A DNA stretch of 64,000 bases from Opisthorchis felineus (lineage: Eukaryota > Platyhelminthes > Trematoda > Opisthorchiida > Opisthorchiidae): NCBI GenBank assembly GCA_004794785.1, contig SJOL01005721.1, positions 131,513-195,512 of the forward strand, written 5' to 3'. Each line of letters begins with the position of its first letter. The first letter of the stretch is position 1. Positions 32,458 to 47,400 of the stretch are shown here, piece by piece. A model generated the notes under the pieces. It was given only the letters and a program-made list of their open reading frames with translations, searched no databases and was not told the DNA's origin. The position numbers and the translations under genes are program-made.

Positions 32458-35400
32458 CTGAAATCGAGAAAAATATGGAGTACCTAGGAATTCGATTACC
32501 TGATGGGATGCCATAAGTCTTCTGCAGACCGTCCGGATTGGATGGGGTGATGCAGTCATCGTCCGGATTTTTTCGCAGACATGCGTCGATTTCAACGGAA
32601 CTGAAGAAAGCAACGGACTGAAAACGGAAGAAAAGGATCTTATGCTGTGGTGTATCTGAAAACCTGCAGCATGAAACGGTCTTTCGCATTGCAACCAACT
32701 CCCGGCGAAACAGGTTTCCAGAACTGCAGCCGAAGAAGTTTTTCACAAAAAATGGCTGACCGACAAGCACTACAATGGATGCGCCCAGTGCCACTGACCC
32801 TCTATCGATCCTCGTGTTTGGTATCACAAATACAGCTGACACGCTAACCACCACACTAGCGGGCCTTTCCGGATTTAATTTGACTTGGCTTGGCAGATAA
32901 CTTAGTCGTAAGACATCTCAATATTTACGGAGTCCCCGACTGTTTTCATCGTTTTGTAGTAATTCCTCACGGCAAATTATGTTGCTGTGCGGTTTAGCCA
33001 GGTGGCATAAAAGTGTTCCTAGATGATGGGCTAATGACCATTGGGAAGATGTAGTACGTAGTAAACATGCATCAGATTATTAAACAGCTGGAGCAATCAC
33101 TACATGAAGCGAAAAAGGTCAAAAACAACAGTTAAAGGACCGAATGTGTACGAAATTTTTCCCAATCGGTTGCAGAAAATATGCGATGCGGTTCATAGAC
33201 AGAATAACTGCGTAAGGTTTGCGCAGAAAATGCCAAGGCGATTGGCCATTACTCAACAACACAACGTACAAAATGGTGCTGTAGGTGAGAAACATTGGTT
33301 GGACCACTCAATGATACCGCATCAGGAAGTGATGGATAAGTAAATGTCTAACAACTTGTGACTTGCTAAAAGGTGATGCAACTCTGTGTCGGTCCTTGGC
33401 TTCCTGCTACGTCCGCTATGGTATATCAAAAGGCATGGGAGCTTCAGACACCCCTTTATGGAGACCTCGACTTCCCCTGCCTAAGCTTGGGCAACCTGGC
33501 AGTACCCCAGCCCTCGTGCTTCCTTCTGGTGGCATAGCAGTTAGGCACCGAAAGGGTGCTACAGCTGAAAGATTACAACCATATTTATAGGGTGATCACA
33601 GAATGTTCCACAAGGTCGCGCTGGAATCTTCGTGAGGGGGCGAGCAGCGCCAAGCTATAGATGCTCGATCCAGATTGGCTGACATTCTGACCAATCAAGG
33701 CATGCCTTCGTTTAGTCCGTAGGCCGCACGTGACATCCGTCCAATTGACGTGATGTTCAGTTATTAGGAGCGCTGGCCTCCGAACACAACTATCTAGTTT
33801 ATACGCCCGCTATATTTTGGATAAAAGATGGATAATCGTTCAGCTGTAACACCCTTTCGGTGCCTAGCCGCCATGCCACCCAAAGGAAGCACGAGGGCTG
33901 GGACACTGCCAGGTTGCCCAAGCCTAGACAGGGGAAGTCGAGAGGCAGAGGTCGGGTTTGAACCACGGACCTTCCGATCAGTAAATTCGCGTTCTGACCA
34001 CTGAGCCATCCCGGATGTCAATGTCCGAATAGAAGGCGCCGAATGCATTCCACATTCAAAGAATTCACCGTATCCAATTAGGAGTCCACTAGGCTATTTC
34101 ATTCCATATTTTAATGCTTGGGAATACCTCATTTCAGACCACCGTTCGGTCGTAAAACCAAAAATCTCGTGCGCCATTTACTGAAGATGGTGAGCATCAG
34201 AGCATGTGTGAACAGGAAAGACGACAGTTGGTACTTACCTCAGGGAGGTCCCGCATGCCCAACTGATACGCGAAGAAAGCCCGTGTAAAAAGATTGCTTA
34301 TCTGTTGACAGCATATGGGAAGGGGAGGAGGGATAAATACCTTACGGTAGTGGGATGAAATGGTCGATAAATATTCAGGTACTACGCCTATTTGATAAGC
34401 CCCAAACAGCATAGAACCGGTAGTGGACTGTCGGCAAATTATGGTGCATTTTACCGCACCAGTGAGGAGCCTTGGAAAAAAGCCGCCACAAATAAGCACC
34501 GATGATGCAATCAGTTTGAACTTTTTCGCCTGCAATCCAGTGGCTACCTCAGACGGACGGAACGAAGTAAAAGAGTCCATGCACTTCAGTTAGAAGTTGC
34601 GTGCATTTGCAGTGAGTGAATGGAACAGCATGACCCCCTTGGGTAGTAGCATGCGGTAACCTCGTAAACGATTCCAAAATTTCTGAGCTTGTTTTTATAT
34701 AAATCTTGTAATCCCTGAAGGAAAGCACTAAAGTTCGGGAGTTCATAAAGGGTAAAGAAGGGATAACTTAGGACACGTCTGAAAGCGAATATGAACTTGC
34801 AAACGCACTTTGTTCATGCGGAAACCAGCTAGTATGAAGCACGAGAGCCTATGTTTTTATAGCGATTGAATGAAGAATGATATGAGTGGTGACATACTTG
34901 TCAATTTTCATTAAGAGGCATCAACTGAAGTGTGCCATTCATTATTTCGTTGGGTCACAGTACGTCATAAGAGAACAGAACCTCTACCTGAAGAGGAAGC
35001 AGTCAGATAGCTTCATTTGCAAATACATTTATGGAAACAAACAAACCTTGGAGAAGACGTGTTTTTACGCCTTTCATGAGTTTCCATGACGGGACAAGTA
35101 CCCTTACTCGCCAGTTTTATCATTAAGACCTAAATGGGTGATGATACCTGTCTGGACTCACGGTTGCCCACTATCACTTTCCTTTATGCTTTCCCAGTCC
35201 ACGCACACCTCACTCGACCTGTAAAAATCCCACGGACGGCGAAACCAAACGTGTCAGAACAACTTTCTTCAACGCCTGTCAGCTGGCCGAACTTCACAAT
35301 TATTCGAGCGCGATCTCCAAAGCCACGTGGGTGTTTAGCTGCGGCGTAACCTGGTAACGTTAAGATCATTGTCCGAATAGTTGTAGCAGCTACCTTCCAC

Positions 35401-38400
35401 CCAGTCTGTCGGGCTATCAGAGGAACGTGAACGACGGGTAAAAAAACTTCCAGTCACCAAGCTTGTTGTGCCGACGATCTTCAACCCACTTTGTTCAAAG
35501 CCAGCGGTGGTTTATTCACTGAAAACTTTCTACCTATGTTCAAGTAGAACATAAGATTGACGAAAACTCGGGGACGGCACCTACCTGATAGGCCCCAAGA
35601 AGGGTGAAGCCGTTCGTGGGCTATCGAAGTTTTTAGCAACCTTATGAGTAGTGTAGGACTACAAACAGTTTGGGTGCTGGTGGTTTATCTGTTCGCCGAG
35701 ATTGGCAATTGGCTTTCGAACGTTTCGTTCCCAGTTTCGACACAGTTTGGGTGCTGTCGGTACGGTACTTCTAGGATAGGATCCGCATTTGATTTGGGAC
35801 CCTGAGAGATATGGTGGCTAACCATTGTCAGTGACGTTCATGCTGCCAGCTTATGTGAACGCTTGAACATGTACCCAGCTCAGAATGATTGTGACAGTAT
35901 GGCATCAGGTAATTTCCCTGCCCACTTTCTTACTGCCAACCTTTGGGCTTTGTTCCGTAAACAACTGTAATCTTTTGGTCGTGCGGCAGCGAGGCATCAG
36001 TGTCAACCCTAATGTTCCAGTCTATGATAGTGTCGATAAAAGCAGAATCTCTCCACATAGATTAATCCCACTTCAGGGGCAAAAAAGCGACTTCAACTGA
36101 CATTCAGGCAATACCGAAATTTGCTACTTAGAATGTTGGTAGCCCAGGGAGAGTAGCTAGTCGTCGGTTTGTCCACTGGGTCGTTGTGGCTGTGCACAAC
36201 CACTGACGCATCGCTCCGCCCCATTCCGCTCCTCAACAACGCACTGATGATACCACCAGTGATTGTGAAGCGTTTGCAATCGAACTGCCCAGTTCAGCAA
36301 ACAAACTAACAGCTAGTGGTGCAATTTAAGTCTTCAGGTGCACAAACTTGTTATCACAGCTGCTTCGAGGAATATATGGATTGATAAAGTCAGATACTAG
36401 ACGGACGAATTTCGTCTCTTACTCAGGCGAAGGACATGACACTTCCATTTGCCTTTCCCACCAGCTGCTACTAGTTGCTCGTGCGTGAAGTGATGGCCAC
36501 TTGACCACATGGCAAGACGGCACCGTCAAGGTTATGATTCAGCAAAAAAATAAGTGACAGCTTACCTGTAACGCCAACGCAACTCGGTCGGCTGCGTCCT
36601 GTCGACACAAATAGCGCACCTCATCGTGGATGCTGATACAAAGACGAGCCGGAAGCTTGTACTTCTGAATCAACCAGCCCATTACGAGTAACATGCAGTG
36701 CAAGTAGTCTACGGCTGAGCTTTGCACCACCCAATTGATTCGGCTGGGAAGGAACTGGAACAGAAAACGACTGAGTCAGCATATCTGAGGCGATTTCACA
36801 ACTGGCTGGATGGGATGGTCTTGTGTGCGTAAAAATAAGCAAATATGCGGGAGTCAAACCGAGTTTATCTCAAAACTAGTGTCTTGTTCTGAAATTGCAG
36901 GTCATAGCGATTAGGTGAATAGAAACACTGCTAACCATGGCATCCTAATCTCTTCAATATTAGTGACTGCTTAAACGTAATCTTGGTTGGTACGGCGTAA
37001 AGCGAATGTACAGCCATATCAGCCAATGATGAACACACGACACTTACGTCTTCTTTGACAAGTTTCGGATTAAGTGCTCGTGTCATTTGGGCCTTCAGTA
37101 CAGGTGTACAAGGTTCGGAGCTTCGGGCTATACCCTCGAGTTCGTTGAATACTGCGGATTCACTCCCTCCCTGCCACCTAGCAGAAGGTTCGCTGGCATT
37201 GTTGGTTTGTTCCGTTGAATCCTGACCAGGTTTCTTCCATGCTCTGGAGTGGGAACCTGTGCGTTGCCCTTTTGTTGTGCGCAGTAGCTGGTTGGCCTTG
37301 AGGCCGGCTTGCTCTGGCTGTGGAGCGATAGAGAAAAAGTCAGCATGAATCGATGAGAAAAGAGCCTGATGATCCACTGCATTACCACTGGGAACATCGA
37401 GAAACAGTGGATCAAATGTTAACGCTAAACACCTTACGACCGCAGAAGCACAATCAATAACCGGAGTCAGAGGAACTTAGCAAATTCTCACGAAGAAACA
37501 CATCGGACCGTTTTCCGGGGATCGAAACTGTAGCAGCTGGAACCAATGTGCCTATGGTGCACGGTTCATAGATGATAAATTGAATTGAATTGAAACCTCC
37601 ACAAAAGCTAAACTCACTTTTGTCGAGATGGAAGAGGACGCATGAGCTCAATTATCACAATCCACATCTAGTATATAAGTGACAAAGCATTCCATCCACT
37701 CAACAAGTGGTAACAGTTGCACACACACTTCTGACTTGCGTTGCAAGAAAGTGCAGTGAGAATTAATGGCGAACGACCAAAGTTACAGTCAAATAGACTA
37801 TTGTTGTCACAAGCAGTAGACGGATTCCACCGTCGTCTGCGGACGTACCACCGTCCAGCCCGTAAAGCCTTGTGTAGTTCGCCACTCCAAGTCTCTGGTT
37901 TGGTTTGGGAATCTTCGAACAGTTGGAAGAACACGCCTTGTGATGCTGTATTCCTTCTGTTTGTACTTTACACAAGGAATCTATTGATACTGCGATCTGC
38001 TGTCCTTTGTAATTTGAAGATCGTGCGACGAAAAGATGCGCCTGACACTATCCAACGCAAGAATAGCCAAACACAGTCGGCTGAATCATTATTGCAAAAA
38101 CATTGGATTTATTCGTTACTCGCAGTGGATGTTACTGAGTTTTATTTAAAGGAAATCAGCAAGCCTTGGTAGATTCGTTTTTTTTCATTCACATTCGCCA
38201 AAGATACGTGGAGAAACGTTTCAACCATACCTCTCAAAGGATGAGAAGGGTTTTATTTTAGCCTCTTCGGTGAGGATGAGTGGGGGTAGTAATAATTAAG
38301 AAGATAGATCAGAGAGTACCGGATATGAAAACTCCACGCGTCAACTCCAGTAGTGGACACAGCGGGGGCCCTTAGATGTGTGAACACAGATTGCTTTACA

Positions 38401-41400
38401 AGCTATCCGTTTGGTCTTAAACTAAGTGAGAAAACTTAATTAGGTGACACAATAAGGAGGTGCACCGTGACCCAGGTTGGTACAATCAAGACACATGACT
38501 GATTCACACTGGGTGGCCCCAAGGGCTACAACAGCAATACACCTGCAGCAACAGGTCATTAACAACGAAGTCGAAGAAGCGTACGACCAGATATCTGTAA
38601 AAATTCTCGTACGGACGTGTATCCCACCTTCATGCTCATACCAGCTGCTGAGCGACGTATGTGTGGACCGGCTTCAAGTCAACTAGGGGAAACACAGAAC
38701 TATCATCTCCATTGAAAAAAAAATAAGATCCAGCTCAGCACCAAACAGAATGGGCGGATCGATCAACCACCTTGAAAACTGTAGTGCACGTTGATTCTAA
38801 GTCGTTCCGACCATCGAATTCGGCGATGATGACTGTATTGTTAATGTATTACACACCTGGTGAACAAAACAACCGGATAGTGACTTCATGTTTAAAAAAA
38901 TGCCCAAACAGCAAAATACGTGAGTGGTGTAACAGGACATTGGATAGGCACCTCACCTAGTTAAGATGGTGGCAACGAATGTATTGAGGCTTAGGAACAC
39001 TGATATCGAACCAGTTTGTGCAATAATCCGGTTATTTTGGTCGTTCCCAATTAATGATACGGACCTGTTTGTTGCTAAAGACTCCTGAAGCTGCGCGGTT
39101 ATCCACAAAGTACAAAGCAATTTTCGATCTATTGGAAAAGTCTGGAAATGACCGAGAAGTCGTTCAATTGGGGTTGGTAAACAACGGTTTCACTTTTGAC
39201 ACAAGGCTTGGTCAGGTCAAACGAATAAGTTACCAGGTTGGACGAGTTTTAAGAAAGACGGAGAGCCTACCAGCAATATCTCTTTTGACAAGTATACCAA
39301 ATCACTGTTGAATGTCGGCTAAGAAGTCGTACGACTTTACCAACAAAGTCGCAGATTTCCACGTGGAACCAGATGACACTCTTTGGAGTTTCGACATAAA
39401 CTGGTTACATACAAATGTATCAAAATAAGACTCTTTAGAAATGGCCAAGTAATTGTTTTTGACTCCAGGGTTTACGCTCAAGAAAAAGGCCTAGTAATGG
39501 GAGCTCCAAAATCCTCCATTGTGGCAGATATCTGTGTGAAAGATTTCGAATAGAAAACCTCAGCCGAATTCTTGCACCAACCGAAAATATTTTGGTGTTA
39601 TGTAGATGACAGAGTCAACTTCGGGCGCACAACCTTTCTCGGACTGTGCTACACGTAAAATAGATGGAAAACTAAAAACCAATGCACCGATAGCCAACTG
39701 ACAATTTGGAAACTTCGAACTATTCATCCGCATGTCCAAGTGCGGTTTCCGCTAGTATTGCCTCGTCAATGTTTAGCGCAGAATAAGTTGATCGGACAAT
39801 GGCCCAAAGTAAAGAACAAAATTATGGATATTAGATAATCAGCTAACTTATCTGAGCATCAGTCAACTGAGTATTAGTACCTGTGGGGAAACGTAATGGC
39901 AAATGTATTGGGATAGCTGTTATCCCATATTAACCGGAGACACCTGAAGTCATTCGAAGGATCATAAACTCGCCTATCGTAGGAGTAGCGTTCCATAAGG
40001 AAACTCTCGGTGCTCCGCACTGGTGTAGTTAAAAGATTGCTTCCAGGTACAACAACTGCACTAGGGCCCATATAGGACAGACGGCTACCGAACTTCACAC
40101 CAGAGCCAGTTAGCACAAGAGGAAAACAGTTCGACAAGAAACGCAAATGAATATCAAGCGTTAGTGATTCAGCAAAGCCCGGACATGCGCTAGACGCGAG
40201 GCACAAATATATTTAGAAAGTGTTGAAGCTTTGAGGGGGGGACTACGGCTCGGGTCAACGCGAATGACGGCCAAGGCGGTGGAAATCGCCAAGCATCCCA
40301 CTGCGAATAGAATGAAAAGCGTAGAAGTGGCGGCCATGTGGAGATCAGAGGAGCTGACACGTGGCGGTGTGCTGTTACCAATGCAGAGTCATCAACATCA
40401 TCAACTAAGATTTGAAGTGTATAGCCCAAAACGAACAAAAGTTTACGCAATCTCATCCCCCATGAGCAGATTGTCGCAATACTTATGAAAAAACAGGCCA
40501 ACAAAACCTACCGATGACACCTGAGAGGAGTCACCAATTGAATCGCCATGAACCAGAAGATCAAGAATAATTTTAAATCCTGCCGAACTCATCGGTCGTG
40601 AGATTTAAGCACGAAAGAGACCTTTTAACCAACATTCAACACTGATCTAGTGTACTAGTCGAAAGAGATCTTGATGATGGGTTCTCCATCTGCCTTAGGA
40701 CTCAGCCAACCTGGTAACCTAATTACTGGGTCTGACGAGGCTTGCATACCCCTGAAACTATAAAGTACATCATTGTTGGGACTACCGTACAAGAACCTTA
40801 CTTTATAGCTTTCATGACTTTCGCGCACATTGGAAGATCAAGTTATTACTGGGAGACTGTAATATACCGCAGTATTCCCGTAATTCTGCCCACCTTTCTA
40901 AGACTGATGAAGTAACTGAATCCTAAGCGTGTGAAGTTACCCATAATCAGCCATTTACAGGTATAACACTATTGATTTGTTCTAAATATCACATCAGACA
41001 CCCTGTGATTCGTTCCTTGGGGGGGGGGGTGCTTGTTTAAGCGCTCATATAAGCACTGAAGTTGTGTGATCTATGTTTAGGCATCAAGCAAATACACCCA
41101 CGATTTATTCAATGAAAACCAATCTGTCTAACATGGGTTACGTTTGGTGTCACTAACTTAACTCACAACCTACAATAAAGCATGCGACTGCTGGTAATTT
41201 CACTCCAACTTTCTCGTATTTCCTCTCCCGCACAAAACTTTTACCACCAGCTATCTCTTGCTTGCGATGGGTAGAATTTCACCTAGGATCATGCTCCGTT
41301 ACGACAAGCGGCGGTCGATCAGCGTCCGTCCCAGTTCAGTTTGCTTTTAGCTATTCAGCTACTAGCAGGACGCCCAAAGTGCGCTGGTTCCAGCCGGTAC

Positions 41401-44400
41401 AGTCCTGTTCACCGAGAGCTAGGTAAATGAGCACGGGATAGCCACGTATTGGGAGCGATGACCCAATTACGTCACCGATACTGAATTTTCCTAGTGAATT
41501 GGAGAGTGGGACAGCTGTGAGCGAAAGCGACAGTTTCGATGAGGTAGCCCTAGCGGCTGTGGGACGTTGGTGTTGCAAATCATTGGTGTGTTGGGTTTCG
41601 CCAGGTCACAGATTGTCAAACTTTTAGTCGCTCCCGATCAAGACAGAGTTGGCCAAAAAGAGCTCCGCGAGGTAGATTGTCCTTTGACATGCCTAGCTAG
41701 TGTAACATTGTTGAGTAAAAGGAAAGATATCTCGTTGGATTTCTGTCGGTACTATTCAAATTTACAGGGTTCTTCTGGAACTCATATTGGAGGCCAGGTT
41801 AGCTGTTCTCTGAACTGCATGACCCATTCTTCGAGGTAGCGATTTGGTGAATGAATTGCTGATCCATCCTTTATGCAAACTGCTTCGATTCTGGTCAGTC
41901 CATGAAATCAGCTTTCACCTATTGTGGAAGCCTTCTCCACCTCTTGGGATTTCCATTTTCGCTAGCGACCTCTGTCATTTCTTACACTCTTGATTATTAG
42001 GCGGTTGTTTGGTCTGAGTGCGCCACCATGCACGGTCTTTGCTGGCATGCCTAAGAGCTGATAATCTTTCCAGCTTCTGTCCTGTCGAACCAGATAGCTC
42101 AGATAGACGACCGGGATCTTACCTTCTTTCAACTCTTTCCGTTTGTCCTTCAAAAGATATTCATTAGCACCGTCTATCCGAATGTTTGACTACTCTCTAG
42201 AAGGTTCAGTGCGACATTGTTGACATACGAAAACGTTTTTGAATTAAGTGGCCTTGCTTCTACCTGCGTGATCCCGGATTAAATTGAACTTACAAGGGAA
42301 CCCATGGACTGGCACGACCAGAATTATGCTATATACCAGAAAGGACGATGACCTTGAATTGGAGCTTTATGTCAGTAACTGACTGCTAGATTAGGCAAAC
42401 GAGTCCATAAAAAGTGTGCTGCTGATAGCCTCCAAGTGACACGGAGTGAGCCTGTGTACTGGAAGTGCGTACCGGTTTGGAAATGACGACGATCAGCATA
42501 TGAAAGGATTCTTCGCTCTCCATTATCTATACGGCAAGCATAAACCCGGATCTCTTTGTCTAAATGCACTGATTTCAACATTCATGTCATCCGCCGGGGC
42601 AACGATACCTCTGCTTTTTGTTGGTCAAAGTAACCGTGACAGAAATTGATGACAATAATCCTTCCCAGCTTCGGAGCATATGCTGACACTACAAACGAAC
42701 AGCCTTTATCGCACCGAGCTGCATTTCGGTTAACCGAGCAACATAGAAATACAGGAAAAAGATGACTGGTTATCGGAATCCAATCCAATAAAGTGCTTTC
42801 AGCTCGCGAATTGCGACGCCGTAAACGCTACAAGCCATCGCCTCGGGATCGGCAGATAACCTATGAGTCGAAAATGCAACACCCGGGATCGTCCTTAGCG
42901 GCTCCTGGTGCATGACTGATCTGGAGTCTTGCATGCATGTTTTGGATACGTAACTCTACCGACAGAAAGGGGGGGGGCAGATTCCGATGGCGATATATGC
43001 TGCCCAATTCGACAGAGAGTAAGGAAGTCCAACTATTATAAGTGGGTCAGATCTTCTGGGTTTACTAAGGGATCATTCGGTTTACTTGGTAGAAAACACT
43101 ATTCAAATTCGCCGAAGTCTCATCAACAGCCCATTACCAGTTTCGCCCTTCTTGGGGCTCATCAGGTAGGCGTAGTTCTCGAGTCTCCAGCAAACCCATA
43201 TTATACTTGGACTAAATACACTCACTGGCAAACTACATTGGTGTTAACGAGAGTTTCAAGTGACTCTCTCGCTTGCGATATTCGCCAAATGAATAAGCTG
43301 TACCTCGTGTTTCCGTTGACATGTTGTTCGAGATATCGCACAAGATGACACTTATAAGGATTATTTTAGGGTGACAGTTCACAAACGGAATAACTTTTAG
43401 GTGGTTAACGGCTGAATGTACTAGTCGGACGGTGGAGGGAGGGTCGGGTAATAGAGAGCAGCAAGGACAAACCATACTTCTGTTATCTAGGCTGAAGAAG
43501 AGAGCTTATTTGAAATGCTCGACCAATGTCAATGGGAACATGTGTGGGTTACTGTGGGATCCACAGAACTAGAAGTTCACTCGACAGTTTGACCTGCAAG
43601 GCAGCAGGTGTCATGGTTTTCCTGGGGAGAGGGAATACCGGGAGCCAATGGCCCAAAGTATGACTCACCTGGCTGTGGGGGAGGGAGCCGGCCTAAACCG
43701 GACTTAAGCATGGATACCTGGTTCATGTTGCTGCTGCATACAGCAGATGTGCTTGGCACCGAATCGAGCTCTTGTAGGACCGTATTGGGTAGTTCACGGG
43801 CTGTCACGATCAACTGTTGGGTGATCGGAATGTGCAGTTCATGAGTAAGGTCTCATCAGGAGAATGCAGCATCGCTGCTTCCACAAATATGCAAATGCTG
43901 GTCGCCCGGACGAAACTCCTTACTGCCTTCGCACTCCTAAACCACCTCGTAATACGTTGCGCGTTGTTAGCCTGTTCTTCTCAGCTTTTTCGAGGCAGAT
44001 CCGAACCCTGCCAGAAAGACCATAACAAGTATGGACCACCGGATCGTCGTAGAAACCAAGCCCTGGCACCAGGTCAAAGTGGAACCTATGGATCAGGGGA
44101 TGTAGCTACCATTAACGCTGACATTCTAAAGCAAGCAGGAGAACAGACTGCTTGATGAATGAGTTACTGAAAACTGAGATGTGTGCGTATTGTGGACCCT
44201 ATCGTGTCAATGGCTTTACGTGCTACCGAATACACGATGGCGCTCGGATGATACGAGAATAAAACGGGGAACCTTGAGGACCAGTAAACATTTCGAATCG
44301 CTCAAAGTTGGAAACAGCCTGCAGTATGTTTAAACGACTGGATTGGCATCCGTGCAGACAAAAGGGGAAAGTGCAAAGCCGTGCTACTGGGGGAGACTCT

Positions 44401-47400
44401 ACACCAGGTATAACACAGACGGATACGTTGGTTCTGATCTTCATAACTCATCTGTCAATTTCGCCAGAACTGCCAAACGGTTTGCGAATACGCACTAGCA
44501 AAATGCACTGATTGACGAAAATAGTAGGACCAACGAGGTATGCACACCAACGGAAATATGGACTGTGCGATTCAGTCATAAGCAAATTCCAGAATCAATC
44601 AGTTGTGGCCAGAGAATCTAATTTAGCCTACTTACTGTGAGATTGGAGAACTTGGTTAACAGATGTTTCGTGAACTCATATCCAGAGCCATAGAGACGGG
44701 CATAGTTGAGCACTTTGGCTTCATTGCGCGTGATACCCATAATTTGGGCAATTTTGGTGTGTAAATCCGTTCCGTCGGCTTTGTTCCCCTCCAGAGTCAT
44801 CCAACCGTAAGGAGTAGCACCTAAGCGGGTAGTAAGTTGACGAAAAACGACATAACATAAAGGAGAAGCATACCGGAGCACTTGAGTCACAAATCCGACA
44901 ACAGAGAGAACGATCAGCAAATGTCCATACCTCAAACGGTGAATATTCATTCACAGACTAAGACAGAGATACGTGGCTATGCTTCGATTGCGAAGGAAAT
45001 CATGCATGGTAACGTTATTAACTAATGGTCCAAATGTTCTTTTCTCATGCAGATGGTTTCTTCAAAAGGGATTATCCTGATCTTCAACGCCGATATTTCT
45101 GTTACTGTGCTGTTGCTGATACCTAGCTTAGTTGACGGTACATGAACTGCACTTAGTGACCTAGGCTAAACGATCCTGGTGCAACAATGGGATCTTCACA
45201 GGAATGTCCTTAGTGAGCCTTACTGACGAGAGATATCTTTCATCAGTCCAAATGGTTGATATGGCCTCGAATTCTGCAGACCAATATCAGATAAATAGGA
45301 AATAGATGAGCTGGAATAAATAATTATTGACCAACTGCAGCTACACCACTGAAACGGTAACAACAAACGGTGAACCGATTGGAATGACGCATTGCGCCTA
45401 TAATTATTCCGAGTTTGCTGATACCTCCACAGGGCAAAGTATCCAGTATCTTTGCGATTGCGTGTGCTCCCATACTTGACGGTATTCTTTTTCCCACACT
45501 TCTAGTTGGAAGCAGAAGGCCATGCGGGGAACTGTAGCTACAAGCGGAATATCCGTGTAGTGTGTTAGGTAAGGATGACCTTGAACCCTTGTTTGACTTT
45601 GGTTGGTGCAGAGCGGTTTGTTGAAGATCTCCCTAGATCTGTTGAAGAGCTCCTGAATGACTGAACACAAACAAACTCAGATAGCTCGATGATGGAAAAA
45701 TATATGCGGTATGTTTGACGAGGCGATGGAATCAAGGATCTATAAGACAGCGCAGTGTTCCAAACGCTCTTAGGATTTGTTACTCTTGTTGGTTGAAGTG
45801 GACTATGGAACGACTTGCCTTGGAATCCAAAGCTAGCGTCCCCAATCAGAGCGGCAATCCACATTTCCTGAGAGTCCACATCCGCACCGACAAAGCAGTA
45901 ACCGGGCGGTGCTTGCACCATTGATTTGATCTCACTGCCCAAGCGATTTCGGTCGGCATTACTGGCGGTCAACCAAAGCGGTTCGACAGCACGCCGGGAT
46001 ACGGTGCCTGCAACAATTACCTGAGGTAGAATCGCTCCATGATGTCCGGATGGATTAAAATTCGGGTTACTAGGACAGGGTGGAGCAAACCGAAAGTGAA
46101 ATGATGAAGGTAAAGTTTCAAGGCTCGCCATTATTTCTAAAAGGTTGCTGTTTTGACGAGCCTAATCATGTATTCAAGTTATGCAACTGAATTGCAGGAC
46201 TGAAAACAGGTGTGTAGGCCTATTACTGGTTTCGAATTAACCCAGGGTGCTTAGCAATCAGTCTTTTTTCTGTTAGTTACGTACCACTACCATGATAAAA
46301 GGTTTCAGGCCAAAATAAAAGGCGGAGGGTATCGTAATCGAATCAAGTGGAAAATGCTTGTGACGGATCAATTAATCATTATACTTACATACCAATTATG
46401 ACAGCAGGGTGTCATTAGCTCTGGAAAGCAATCACTGCGCTTTTTGTCCTAACCCACGATCGATAACATGTCCTTTTTGTTATCAGTTTTCGTCGTTTAC
46501 CAGAGCGCTCAAGCTGCCACCAACCATAAAGATTTGGGATAATACACAGGCATTCCCATGTAGAGGAATTTCCTCGCAGATTTCACTGCATAGACCAAAC
46601 CGACAAATCACTTCGATTCACACGCGACATGCGTAGAGGTGTTGTTAAAGACCGCATGATGCTGGAGTAAACGGTGAAAACTGCCAACCGAGGGGATGGG
46701 CGATGATCCTGCTACATCCATCTAATGAGTCCCAAGCAGGACAAAAAGCGTAGCGAATTGCTCTAAAAGGCTAACCACGCTATGCTTTTAGAACAGCCCC
46801 AATATAAGTCTCAAAGATATTATTCTAATTTCCTATGGGGACCGTGAACAGTTGGAAATGACACTTGGCTATTGCCAGGCAGTAAAATTTTCTGAAACTC
46901 CGATGAGTCAACTAATTTTCTGAAAAGAATATACACAAAGCTTACAAGTAGTGTCATCTGGAGGAGCAAGTTGAGCACCTTAATCGTATAGAGCAAAACC
47001 TTTCACACTGTGTAACATCTGATGACGCGGCTCAAGATCGACGGATGCGGTGTATTACCGAATATAGCTCACCTGTGATGTGCAAACACAAAAGGTTCGA
47101 ACGAGGTCATGATTGCCGCCTTCATCCTAGTGGGAACAACCGTTAGCTAAAGAGCCACATAACTTAAGTCCATGTGATGAACGCCATATATGGCTGAGCT
47201 TTTAGAGATTCAACGACATCTTCCGTAAATATTAGGAGAGGTCAAATGACTTTCTGGGGCCAATGACAGATTCCCTGCGCTTCATTCAACCGGACGCGTT
47301 TAATCAATTAGGTGATCTGTTTCATTCAGGATGGGTTTCACTCCAGCTGTTTGACACAATCTGTTGACTCGAGGAAACGACCCAAACTACCAAAGGTCTT

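Noticed and set aside
33920..34015. A true tRNA gene
   Set aside because: The A and B boxes are present, but the acceptor stem does not close and the sequence runs straight into the repeated SINE body.
33794..34048. 84-aa ORF resembling predicted fluke proteins ([10 protein letters not shown])
   Set aside because: It is the translation of a SINE. The tRNA-like promoter boxes explain it better than a protein gene.
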